Shown here: positions 10,301 to 22,300 of the stretch, in pieces | Numbering within the stretch: the first letter of the stretch is position 1 | Layout of the letters: each line of letters opens with the position of its first letter | Assembly (NCBI RefSeq): GCF_000002075.1 | Contig: NW_004797478.1 | Coordinates: forward strand, 446,197 to 510,196 | Source of the DNA: Aplysia californica | Lineage: Eukaryota > Mollusca > Gastropoda > Aplysiida > Aplysiidae | Length of the DNA stretch: 64,000 nt | Reading direction: 5' to 3' | The notes under the pieces: generated by a model | Database searches by the model: none | What the model saw: the letters and a program-made list of their open reading frames with translations, nothing else | What the model was told of the DNA's origin: nothing | Position numbers and translations under genes: made by a program

Positions 10301-13300
10301 TTCTATCCAAGTCATAACACAGTATTTTGAGTTCATGTATCTTGAAAGGATATTGTTTGGGTGTTCCACAGTGTTTTACTTGGGGCATCTTCCTTAGGCT
10401 TGGTGATTTTGTATCCACTTGCCAAGAGGTACACGTACTGGCCACAGCTGATGTTGGGTAAGGCTTAATTTTTTTGCCACTAGATTGTTAAGGTTGCCTT
10501 GATCTGGGGTCAAGGGCTCGACCTTCAAAATGTGTATAGTTTGGATTTCGACACTAGCAACGACTCACTCTCTGTCAAGGAATTTAACACAGGCTCTTTT
10601 GAGAAACAAAACCAGAAATTTCTCTTAAATCCTTGATTGTTATCATTTTGGAATTAACGGTTCTCATTATGTTGAAAGTGATTTATATAGAACTTTCCTG
10701 GGCACACAGTAATTTTTTTAATATGGGCTCTTAAAAGTAAAAAAAGGAAAGCAAAACAAAATCAAAATATTTATATATAATGTTGATGTGCACTGTAGAG
10801 TGATTTTATTACTGGTTTAATTTTTTTTTACCTGAGTTGTGCTGGTTGATTTTCCGTACTCATGTTCAGCACTTCTGCAGTATTGATTTTTTTTTCTGAT
10901 AGAAGGTTCACCCAAAGGCCTAAGCCTATTTCTTTTGACCAGCTCTGTCTCACGCAGGATCTACCACATTGCAGCCTTTTATACACACTTGACAATAGCT
11001 TATTCCATCTCCGGCCTTCAGTTAAGTGTTCATTTGAAAAGACATGGACATGGAAAAATAAGGTTAAATTAACCTACTTTCTTGAGAATATTAAGTCTTG
11101 CCACGCCTTCTAAGAAATTGAAACTAAAACCTTTCAGTAAGCTAAGCACCTTAGCCATTTGGGGACTATTAAAGTCCATGTAAATTTTTATTGAACAGCT
11201 GATACTATTATGGTTTTAGGTAAAAGTTTGTAAGTCTGGAATATCATCCCACTTGGTAACATGGAATTAATTATTTTTGCTTTGGACATATATGTGAGGC
11301 AGCGTGGTGGAATCAGGCTCTCGTCAAAATAATCAAAGTGAAAAAACTTGCATTTTTCCGCAGGTTTGTGAACTTTTATCAAATTTTTTTTTTTGGCTGG
11401 ACACCTTTCATGCCCATTAAAGAACTAATTTCTGTGTGGATTTTTCTGAAAAACATTGATTAAATGCACAAAAAATGTAAATTTTCAGTTACCACGGACT
11501 ATTAAGATAAGGAAATAGCTAATCTTTGGCGGCCATTTTCTCACTAATTTTACTTCTGAAAACAGGTGACCCCCACCTCCTTCAATCGCAAATATCTCGA
11601 CTTGTATTCAAGATAAATGGATATTTTTTTCGTCCTAATAAAAACAAGTGAACAAGCTTTAAGATGATACCAATAACTCAACATGCCCAAAAATTGAGGA
11701 GAGCCTGATTCCACCACTCTGCCTCACATATGCCCCTCACACTTACTATTACTTTTACCTAAAACAAATCTGTTGTATATTGTAAATGAGTCTCTCCCTC
11801 ACATACACTCACATACTGAAAGCAAGCATTTTCAGTACAAGTAGAACCCTGAACTTTTGGAGGAGGGATGCTAGGACTCAATGATCATTAGGAGACAAAT
11901 GCTGACAAAACATCAACATGCACCAAAATAGTCATTTAAAAATCACACAAATTGAGAAAGTCTGATGTCTTCTCTAAACCCCCCAAATTATAAAAAAAAT
12001 CCTTATCATACATGTACAATAGTAGTACGGGGGCTCTCATGGCCTAGAGGTTAAGGCGTTGGCCTCTCATTCAAAGGTCCCAGGTTCGAATCTGGGTAGC
12101 GACCAAAAAATTTTCTTCTCTAAAATTGTCTCCTTTCACCTCCTTTCCTGCTTTCTAACAATGTTTTGTTGTCTGCTTTCGTCTCCTCTTTGAAACTCTT
12201 TCTGCCCCCGCCCCCTCCTCTGGGCTCCTGACTCTTTCTGCAGCCTTTCTACTGCTACTCCTTTGCTCCTTCTTACTGCTGTCTTTCAGCCACCTCCCTG
12301 ATCTTCTGGTAAGAAAGATCTACACCTAGCCTTCTTGGACAAGGGCAAAAATTCTCGGAGGGCCCATGTGCAAGTTGCGCACGTTAAAGATCCTTTGGTG
12401 GTCTAAAATGGATAAGAGTAGGCTTCGACCGCATCCCCGGCAAAATTAACAATTTCCTACCAACTAAAAATATGAGGTGTGTCCCGCGCACTCATATGAC
12501 CTTATTTAGTTGCGAGCATCGTAAAACACTTACCCCGTTCGCAAGGTTCCAAATTCCAAACTTCCCTACCAAGAAAAATATCCATACCACACCTGAAAAG
12601 GTAGTAAAATATCCATTACACTTTCCTTGATTCCAAACATTTTGACCATGTCTCTCCATTGAAGTTTACCAAGGAAATGAAGATCTGAAGAGGGGGAGGT
12701 ACAGTGAAACTGGGATACAACAAATTCCGAAAAATCGTATTCAACCCCTTTTTTGAAAGTTCATTAAAATCAAAATAAACACATGAATGAGCAAACTCGG
12801 ATTTAATGAAGCCCCCCCCCCCCNNNNNNNNNNNNNNNNNNNNNNNNNNNNNNNNNNNNNNNNNNNNNNNNNNNNNNNNNNNNNNNNNNNNNNNNNNNNN
12901 NNNNNNNNNNNNNNNNNNNNNNNCCCCCCCCACTGATATTGCTTCAAGACTTTACTCCTGCAACAAAGTTTATCACCTCTATTCCAAGGGACTATCAATC
13001 GGTCCTGCACCATGGGTCATTACATGCTTAGCCTATTGCATACATATTATATGACCAATCAGAAGCTCTCTTTCACATTTCACGCCAACATGTATATGTT
13101 GTTGACACATGTGTAAGGCATGACTTGTCCTAGCATGTGCAGGTGCAGGGATCAGGAGAGGTCACATGGCCGGCCAGCACATGTGTGGCTGTTATTACGT
13201 ATGTCTAGGGATCGGAGGAGCGTTAGCATATGCGTTCCTGGCATGAAACATCTTGCAGATGCGTCACAGTCATACTCCCCTCCCCTCCTCCTGGGCTACT

Positions 13301-16300
13301 GAACAGTGAAAGGCTAGCTTAGACATAGGACTATGTCATGGATTGTGCTCTGATCTTTGGGAACAAGCATTGCCATATGATAAACCCCACACTGCTCACA
13401 TTGATATCACAAACACTCGAATTTAACTAAATTAGAGGTCTGGTCCAACGACTTCAAGATATCCGAGTTTTACTGTAGTACTTGGGCATTCTACTTCCTC
13501 AATGTCGACCCTCCCACGCAAAGCTGTATTATGCCAAAGATCATGTATAACAAGATAGTTCATTCCTCTCTTTGAGCCAATTAGAAATGTGTCCTCAAAA
13601 TTCAGTGGCGTCTTCTTCGAAAAAGCATGGACTTTGCGAACAGAGTTACCCTACTTGTGTGGAACAACAATAAAAGTGAAAATAACAAACTGTGCTATTC
13701 CTATTCTTCTTCTGGAAAAAAGAAAGAGAGCTTCAAAACAAAGACTGCAGTGCCATCTGAAGCAATGTGCAGACTTCCTCTGACACTTTTTTGGCTAGTG
13801 AACAATCTTGTTATGTAGGATCTTTGATTGTACATAATGCTTTAATCATCCAAGTGTCGATGGCCAATTAAATCAGCAGTAAGATTCGCGGCCGATTTAA
13901 TCAGACATAATTTGAGTGGCTGTATTGGTTCGTTTGTCCCATTTTTCACACCACCAAACTTTTTAACTTTTTCACAAATGAGCTCAACTATGTATTTCTT
14001 TTCTACTTTCTGAAAATGTTTACGTTTATGGCCTTTACTTGGCTGGTTTGCCTGTTCTCAAGCATTTTTTCGACATAATATTATGGTTAAATCACATAAT
14101 TTCCCCTGACACCACAGGTTATTTGTTACTGACTTTGTGGGTTAAGATCAACTGTCACAAGGCCAAAGCTGTACAAAAGAGCTATATATGATGTCTACAT
14201 ATGAAAACTCTTAGGAACTACAAATACACCCAATTAGGTGGTAACTTATGGAGTAGACTAATTGACCCAAAGTTTTGATTCCCTCCAACGATATCAGCTA
14301 AAATTTGGCTTTTCTTATTGATTGTAATGAAATTAATTCCTTCCCTGGTCCCATAATGGTACCCCCCTTCCAATAACATGAAGTAAATACTGTTCTTGTG
14401 TAATTACTGACAGTGGTAAATAATTGTTTTTCACTAAAAATATGTAGAATCTGTTATCTATCGAAACACTAGTTGTTGTTTTTTCAGATATGTGTACTCT
14501 GTAGGACACAAGTTCACTGGTATTTGCTTTGAAATAAGAATAGGCATGTTGTTCCACCAGTTCAGTTATTATATTTATAGTATCTTAGTCTTAATGTTCA
14601 CCTTTGATGGCCTCATTTTCCCAGGGCTAACATTAAACTGGGGTGTTCTGCTGGGTTGGAGTGAGATGAGGGGCTCAGTGGAGCTGGCAGCCCTGAGTCT
14701 GTACGCGGCCTGCACAGTTTTTACCATCATTTACGATACCATTTACTCTCATCAGGTATATGCAGTCAGTTGCTATCAGGGTTTTTTTTTTCTCAGGTTT
14801 TGTTTTGTAGTTATGTTCTCTGCTGGTTGTGTATTTCTCATAGATCTTGAGGATGTCCCACTGTTTTGTTTGTTTTCATGCAACATCGCAGTATGATTAA
14901 GAAACATTATTAGATGCCACTGTGGACAGCTTTATTCAAGAAACTTTTTGGTGTATTTTTTTGTCCTTTCTGTTGTCATTTTTTTGGGGTCCTTTTGTTC
15001 CTTTTTTTTTGGTGGGGGGCTGATGAGGATTTTAAAAATATGCGACATTTGGTTAATATAATTAAATTTCATACTGTAGTTATTCAATATTCTGTGATCT
15101 GATTTTGGATTCTTTTTTTTTTTTTTTTTATTTCACCCTTAATACTATACTCTTGTTGATTATTTCAATTTTTGTGAGTGAGGTCTGATTTTTTTTCAAA
15201 GCTTCTTGTCTGCACATCTTGTCTATCATTAAAAAGCTTTATCAAGTTTATTTGATTGTTTTGATAAACCGGTCTATTTATTCGATAGTGCTCTGTGAAT
15301 TTAGAATGTTGAAACTCAACTTTAGAGTTGTATGTAAACTTGGGAAGGATTCCAGTAGTAGTCCTAGATTAAGCATTTCCTTTAATTTCACCAAATTTTA
15401 TCACTTTGAATTCACATGATAATTTGTAGTGTTATGTTTAGCAAAATCTACTCTGTTTTGGTGTAGTAAATGCTCTGTACTGTTAAGAGAACGTACCAAG
15501 TCTTCAAATACCTTCACACACTATGTTTATTGCGTGCTGTCTTTTTTTAAGGGTTGGGGGAGGGGGGGGGAGGGGAACACCATTGCAAAATGAGCAACTT
15601 GCAATGAAATATTTTTTCTTTGTTCTCTTTGACGCAATACAATTCGCCCCCACATGACGTTACAGTCCTGCGTGCGGAAAGTTTGATCCTTGACTCGTCC
15701 CCCTTTTGTAACCCAATAGTTTTTTAAATGACCGAAGTAGGGTATCGACACTGGTAAATGATCTTTCATATCTCTGAGCATTGCGTGCGTGTGTTTGTGT
15801 TCTTAATTTGAAGTACAGTGTTATAGTTATCCCTGCTCTCCATGGGGAAGTAGGAATAGGACCTCAAAGAGGGTATCTACTTATCATTTTATGTTGGATA
15901 TCAATGATTTATCCACACACACAACGCAGGTGTACAAAATACATAATACATCAGTGATTGCTATAACCTGCCCAAAACTTCTTTCAAGTGTACACTCATA
16001 AAAATCTGTTTAAGCCCAGTGACACAACAGTGACGCTAGCTTCATTAAAGAAAAAAGTGGGGGGGGGGGGGGGGGGATTTCATGGTCAGCTTCTCCGACT
16101 GGTAACCTTTTTTTTTTTGACCGGGGGAGGGCGAATTCAAGACCCCCCCCCCCCTCCTCTTTAAGTGGGTGGGAGTTAAGGGGGTGGGGGGGGGGGAGGG
16201 GGGAATACAAATTGATGCACGTGAAAGAAGCACTAAAAACGAAAGGTTGTCATTTGCAGTTGAGACTGATGTGTTTGTTGGGTCAAGTTTTTTTCTGTGC

Positions 16301-19300
16301 ATGTTGAAAAAAAATCTTCACTGCATTTATCCACTCAACCCAACTGTCTTTTAGGTTATGATTGGTGATGGGTCTTTGTTGTGCTCAGGATTTCTCAATC
16401 CCACACCTCTTTGAACGAACTTTTCTCCCTGAAATATAATATTATATGAGCCACATTTTGTAAGTCTTTGCCGAGAGTGTGCTTGACAAATTGTAAATGA
16501 GTATTGTGCTTTGTCAAGAAATGTCTGTGTGGCATAGAATAAAATTTTCTGAAGTGCTTTGAGTGGCAAAACTAAAGAATTGGTCCTGAAATAGGTCTAT
16601 TACATACTTGACACTTTTGCAAGTTTGGAAAGAAACAGTTAAGAGTATGCAAAGGAGGTTACAAAGTAGTGAGGCCTGTTCTTTAGTTTTGCTCTTTGAG
16701 TTTTCTACACTCCATATGCATGAAGCCTGAAGCCGTTTGTTCATACTCAAGTGTTTCCTATGTTATTTTATAACAAAGTTTACAACCTTTTGATGCTAAA
16801 TTAGAGAGGAATATGCTTCAGATTTCTTTTAGCTTCTGTTGTTAGGGGATATTTTTATCTTTCTGTAGTGTGTAAAGAACATTCTGTTTTTCGTGTGTCA
16901 GCTCAACTTATGTGTTGTGACATTGCCATTTATTGGCTTTTTTTTCTGCTGCATTGCACCTATCGCCACCTATTAGCCTTGTAGGTCATTTTTCTGTTGC
17001 TTTTCTGTCATAGACAGCTTCATGCTAGATTTGCTGTACAGTGTAGATCCACAGTGAATCTCTGTTGAAAGTGTAAAATGGAAAGGATAGTAAAAAAGAT
17101 ATCTGTGACTTGTTAAACCTGTGCCATTTCTAATGGGACCTGGTGGATTTCATACGTTTTTAAAATTGCTTTTGAAAATATTTTTCATGTTCTTACTTTT
17201 GGAAACAGGAGGGGGGGGGGAGGGAGTTGGTTGTTTTCATACGTCATTTTATTAAATAATGAGTTGGGTTTTTTAAATTTCCAACCAAAATTTGTTGTGG
17301 ATTCCTACTGAATTTGTTCTGTGTAAAGCATTTGCTGACGCGTTGTATTCTGAGACTGGCATCTAAGAATTTATCTCATGCTTTATGAAGACTTATTAGT
17401 TTTCAAGTCCATTTTTTCTTCATAAGTTCTTCTATAAAATTTTAGGTCTTTATCCTTTTGGTGACTGACTGCATGTACAAGTGGAAACCCATAAATTGTA
17501 CTATAATCATATTTATGTTTATCAAGTTTAGTTATTTCTTTCTGGTTCCTGGCTTTTTATTGTGATTTTGTCACTCAAGGAAAACCACATTTTATTTTGA
17601 ATAACGGAATGAAGTAAGTGTAATTGAGATGAGGTCAACCAGATTCCTATGTTTACCACTGGGTCTGTGGCAACAAAAACAATTATCTTCAGACTTTTTA
17701 TCTGTTATGGCAGGGACTTTTTTGAACAGCATTTGAGTTTTCTAATAACATTGCAATCAATCAATCTCAATTGTTTCTCTTTTGTGGTCTTTTTTGCTTT
17801 AAAAAGATATAGATTTTGAAACTTTCTAATATACGGCTTACTAAAAGTAAATGGAAACGTTTGTTGTTTGATAGTAGTCTGGTGTCCAGGACTGTCGTTT
17901 CCTTTTGAGGTACGCGGAACTTTAGAGCAGATATGTGGAGGGAAGATGCTGTGGGACATTTATATCAAAGTATTTTGTGGACAGCAGTGGGGCATCCTTG
18001 TTTACTGGTAATGTGGTTAGGCTCACTATCAAATTAGGGCTCTCCAGGTCTAGAGGTTATGTTATTCACCTCTCATTCAATAGGTCCTGAATTCGAAACC
18101 TGATAGCGACAGAAAATTTTTCTTCTCCGTATTTTCTCCTTTCACATCCTTTCCTGCTCTCCAACCATATTGTGTCGTCTCCTTTCTTCCCCACCCCCCT
18201 CCCCCCTATTTTTTTGCACCCTCCTCTAGGCTCCTGACTCTTTCTACTGCTACTCCTTTTCTCCTTCTCTCACTACTGTCTTTCAGCCACATCCCTGATC
18301 TTATGGTAGGTAAGATCTAACATCTAGCCTTCTCGGATAATGGTGAAAAAATCTCTGAGGTCCCATGTGCAAGTTGCGCCCATTGAAGATCCCTTGGTGG
18401 TCCTAAAATTAATAAGAGTGGGCTTCGGCCGCCACCCAGGCAAAATTCATAATTCCTACCAAACTGTTTAATGTGTCCTGCGCGCTCATATGACCTTTTG
18501 CAGTTGCAAACATCGTAAAACACTTACCAACCCCCCCCCCCCCCCCCCCCCCCCCCCCATCAAATATGGTTTTAATTCCTTGCAAAGTATAGGAAAGATT
18601 CTTTGCCTTATTTTTCCAAGTTCACCGAACTGCAAAGGAGTTCATTGCCAGGTTCATAGCCTACCTGTGTATGTGAATAAGAGAGTAAGGTTCTTAACAG
18701 GCTGCAATGCTGTATATTTCCCAAGGATTTGAAGCAATGAAAGATTGTCATTATGAAATCAAATGGGCTTTGAGAGGGTTACAAAACTTGGTGATATGAC
18801 CTTTTGATTTGAAAATTCATTGCTTCGAAGCTAATGACTTTATGGGCCAACTTCCCGCCCATACTTTCTCGCCCCTTCTTGTAGGGTTCACATTCAACTA
18901 TGGGGCTCTGCTGGGTTGGTCGGCTGTTCAGGGATCCAACGATTGGTCCGTCTGCCTGCCCCTGTATTTCTCTTGCGTTTTGTGGACTTTGGTATATGAC
19001 ACCATTTATGCCCATCAGGTAAGGCCACTGGTAGAAGTGGTAGAAGTAGAAACTGGACCATAACATTTAGGTATGCCAATAGCAACCCTCTCCCGCTTCT
19101 TTTAGCCTTTGGAATTGCCTACAATTGATTTTCTGCTTGTAGTTACATATATATTATAATAATTCAGTGCTTTTTTGTTCCTTCCTTTTTGCTGTCTATC
19201 TAGATTTATTTTCCTGTTAGTGTTTGGAATTTCTTTCACTTTCTTAAATATGAATTAAGTGGGACTTAGTTTTAGTGGATAGGCAATCTAGTGTACAGTG

Positions 19301-22300
19301 GAAACCATATAACTGACCTGGTAATAACAGGGATCCGGTAATAACTGGGATTTTTTAAATCCCCGTTTTTTCCTACTCTTTGTCTCTATTAAAAGTTATC
19401 GGCAGTAACAGGGCCTCATTGGAGCCCAATGGGTTATAGCAGGGACAAAGGCTCGTTAGCAATGTGTTAAAAGTAAGATAGAGAGAGGGAGAGAGTAACG
19501 CAGAGATGGAGTGAGCCCACGCTGGCCATGCCACTGCAGGCACACGCAGCGGGTAAAGCAAGAAAGGGCTGCGGTGTGTTGCAGACTTCGATCTAGCCCT
19601 AAGCCCAGCTACACACACGCGTAATGTGTCATGCACAGGGTACTTTTTGCAGGGGAAACTACCCATTAACAAATACAGTTTGATTAGTCCACAAATGCTT
19701 ATTTCTGATTTCACAGGGATCTGATATAATAGGATTTTTTTCTCTGGTCCCACCACCCCAGTTATATCAGGTTTTCACTGTATAATTAATGATAAAGTTG
19801 CAAATTTTTCTTTTTAAAAAATAATGAATTCGGACTTGTATATTTTCTCTAACACATTAGTCAATGGCTTTTTTGTTAAAGCCATCAAACCCAAAATCAG
19901 TGAGAGCAGCACTTAAAGTTTTTTCCCAATGTTCCTTGTGTTAGTTCTGTGAGTATGTCCTATTCTGGTTTTGCCACACAGCCATTTATTACATTTAATG
20001 GGGGGGAAAAAAGAATGACATTGTACTTTTTGGTATGCCTACTTGTATTTTGTATGATGCTGTACCACAGATTTATTTCTCTTTGTTTTTTTCCTAATTA
20101 TCAGTTATTTTCCCAACCTACCTTCATCTTGTGCTTTTGCTTGCTGTGCCTTTTTTGCTTTGGGATGGGTCAATTTTAGCGTGCAGTGAGTTATATAACA
20201 ATTCATAAGGAATAGTTTTTAGATATTCTTGCCTACTTGAGTAAAGCGCCTGAAGGTGCCAGTTTCTTAGTACTTCTTTGTTCTAGACCCTGGCTACTAT
20301 AGTAATGTTCCTCTCTCTCTCTCTATCTCTGTCTTTTCATTTGGGTGAACCCTTTGCAAAACCTCTGCACTACGGCAGTCACCATTTTGGCCAGAGTTCA
20401 CGCCATTTTGTCTCATTACAGTTCAATCCCCGAAGAGTCAATATACAATTTGGGAGGGGGGGGGGAGAAGGGGGGTTGGACCAAAGATAACTTAATTCCA
20501 CTCCAGCAAACTGACTGGGACCTATTATTTTTTGCCTTGGTAGTGTAAGATACTTACATTCCTTTGGTCATTCAAGACAAGAATGTTGGATACCTTCGAC
20601 AGTAATATGCTGTCACTTTAGTCAAGACCGTTGCTCATTGATTCATAATTGTTGTAGACCAGTTGCTCTGGAGACTGTGTCTGGTAGAGATCAAAGTTTA
20701 TCCTTGCTGAGTTCCATTTGATACTTATAAACTACTAAAAATGCTACTAATACTAATTGACTTAGTGCATATCCCATTTCGTGTGAAATTTACAACTGTA
20801 GATGTGTACTCTTCCCGTCTGCTTTAATTTTTTTTTGGTCTCTTTTTATGGGCGTACTTATTATTTTTATCCTCTGCTTATCCTGTCAAAATGTGGCCAT
20901 ATTGTGCTGTCCACCCAGCAAGCCCTCTTTGTCAAACTTTCCTCGCACCTAAACAAGTATATACTTACAGTGTCAGTGCCACCGTAACCCTGTAAATCTA
21001 GAGCTGAAGTCACCCCATGATCATTATCCTTCTAATGTCTTCAGTGTCTTTTGCCTTTTTTCAGTTTCCCCTTAAATTAGTTTAGGTTTTGTAAGAGTTT
21101 TACTGCACTTGCAATGCTTATAGGTTATATAAGTGCCAAAAATTAGAGGGGCTACAAGAGAGTAAATTACATAGAAAAGAAGGAGAGATATGGACGACAG
21201 ATGTTTGATAGGGAAGGACCAAACCACTCCAAAGAACCTGCCAACCTACTACACTCTTTATCATGGGTGGATGGTGAATGCTTTGGTGTGGTTTGCACCT
21301 TCTTTCTTTAATTAAAAAAAACTCCTCCTTATCTCTCCTCCCTCTTTTTTTGTTTGTTTCTCTCTTGTAATTGAAACACCTCTAATGTTCCGCACTTATA
21401 TGATCCTATTGTGTTGCAGGTGCCTTAAAACTCTAACAAAAACTGAACAAATCATTCCTTATCGTTTGCAGTATTATTATATCTCATGCTGTCTGCATAA
21501 GCATAGATCTGTTTGACTTTGGCTCAGTTTATTATTCCCTGTATGTAATTTAAAAGTCTTGTTTGACCAAGTGACCGAAGGGCAATGCATGTTTATTACA
21601 GAGTTTCCTTTGAGTTTATGGCTACTGCTTTGAAATTAATACATTTTGTATGACAATGGCATTGCAGCTTGAAGAGCTTAATCCGTTTTTCTGCTCCAAA
21701 ACTTCAAATCAGTAACGTGCATTCCTCATTCTGCTCATGAAATTTAAGTGTGGTCCTTGTAATTTTTTAAAATTATTTTTTCGGCAGGGGGGTGGGACAG
21801 TTCCAACTGCATGGGATTGTGTGAAGATGCTTCTCTTTGACGTTGTCCTTGACAAACAAAATGTGGTTCAAATTGGTCCATGTAGTGGATATGTGCATTT
21901 TTTTAGATCAATTAACTCTTTATCTCCGAGGAAGGTAAACCCACTGCGCCGGGGCCCTTTTTTTGGTGCTAAATCTAAAAATGACGAAAACTGCTTTAAA
22001 TGGATCATTAAATCGAAACTAGCAAACCTATTTTGATAGTTCTTCATCTAATGAATGAACTTCCGGTATAAGAGACCTGTTTTCGACAATTGCCGAAAAG
22101 TAATTTGATGTCGAAGTCGTCGTAAAGGAGTGTGCCCGAGCCGGAGATGAAGAGTTAATGAACACATTTTTCCTTTCTCATGATTCTGTTTGTCTATCTT
22201 GCCTTTTAACTGTACTTAAGCCCATTAACTTGTTGATGTTTTTCTCCATGACTGAAATTTATAAATGAACCAAAGTTAAATCCAACATTTTAGTATATTA

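Larger units (their letters stand above)
10458..14624 (+). other. COQ2 intron 4
   Basis: A 4167-bp intron before the upstream alternative exon. It holds a 33-bp-TIR MITE (11290-11731), a full SINE A (12029-12541) and a TA-flanked pogo-like MITE (12702-13475) that contains an assembly gap. The rest is AT-rich without recognisable genes. Confidence 0.85.
14756..18884 (+). other. Intron between the two alternative COQ2 exons
   Basis: 4129 bp. It contains G-run clusters (15552-15575, 16059-16076, 16183-16202, 17211-17220), a C-run (16143-16154), a SINE A copy (18036-18530) and a 28-C homopolymer ending 326 nt before the downstream exon. No other gene is seen. The length is too great for simple steric blocking of splicing between the exons. 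Confidence 0.8.

Noticed and set aside
12029-12105. tRNA gene
   Set aside because: Good A and B boxes, but the sequence continues into a SINE body repeated at two other places, and the cloverleaf was not convincing.
12616-13054. Open frames across the 100-N gap
   Set aside because: Artefacts of reading through N inside a MITE.
14492-14896. Separate 134-residue protein gene
   Set aside because: This is COQ2 alternative exon 14625-14755 with intron read-through at both ends.
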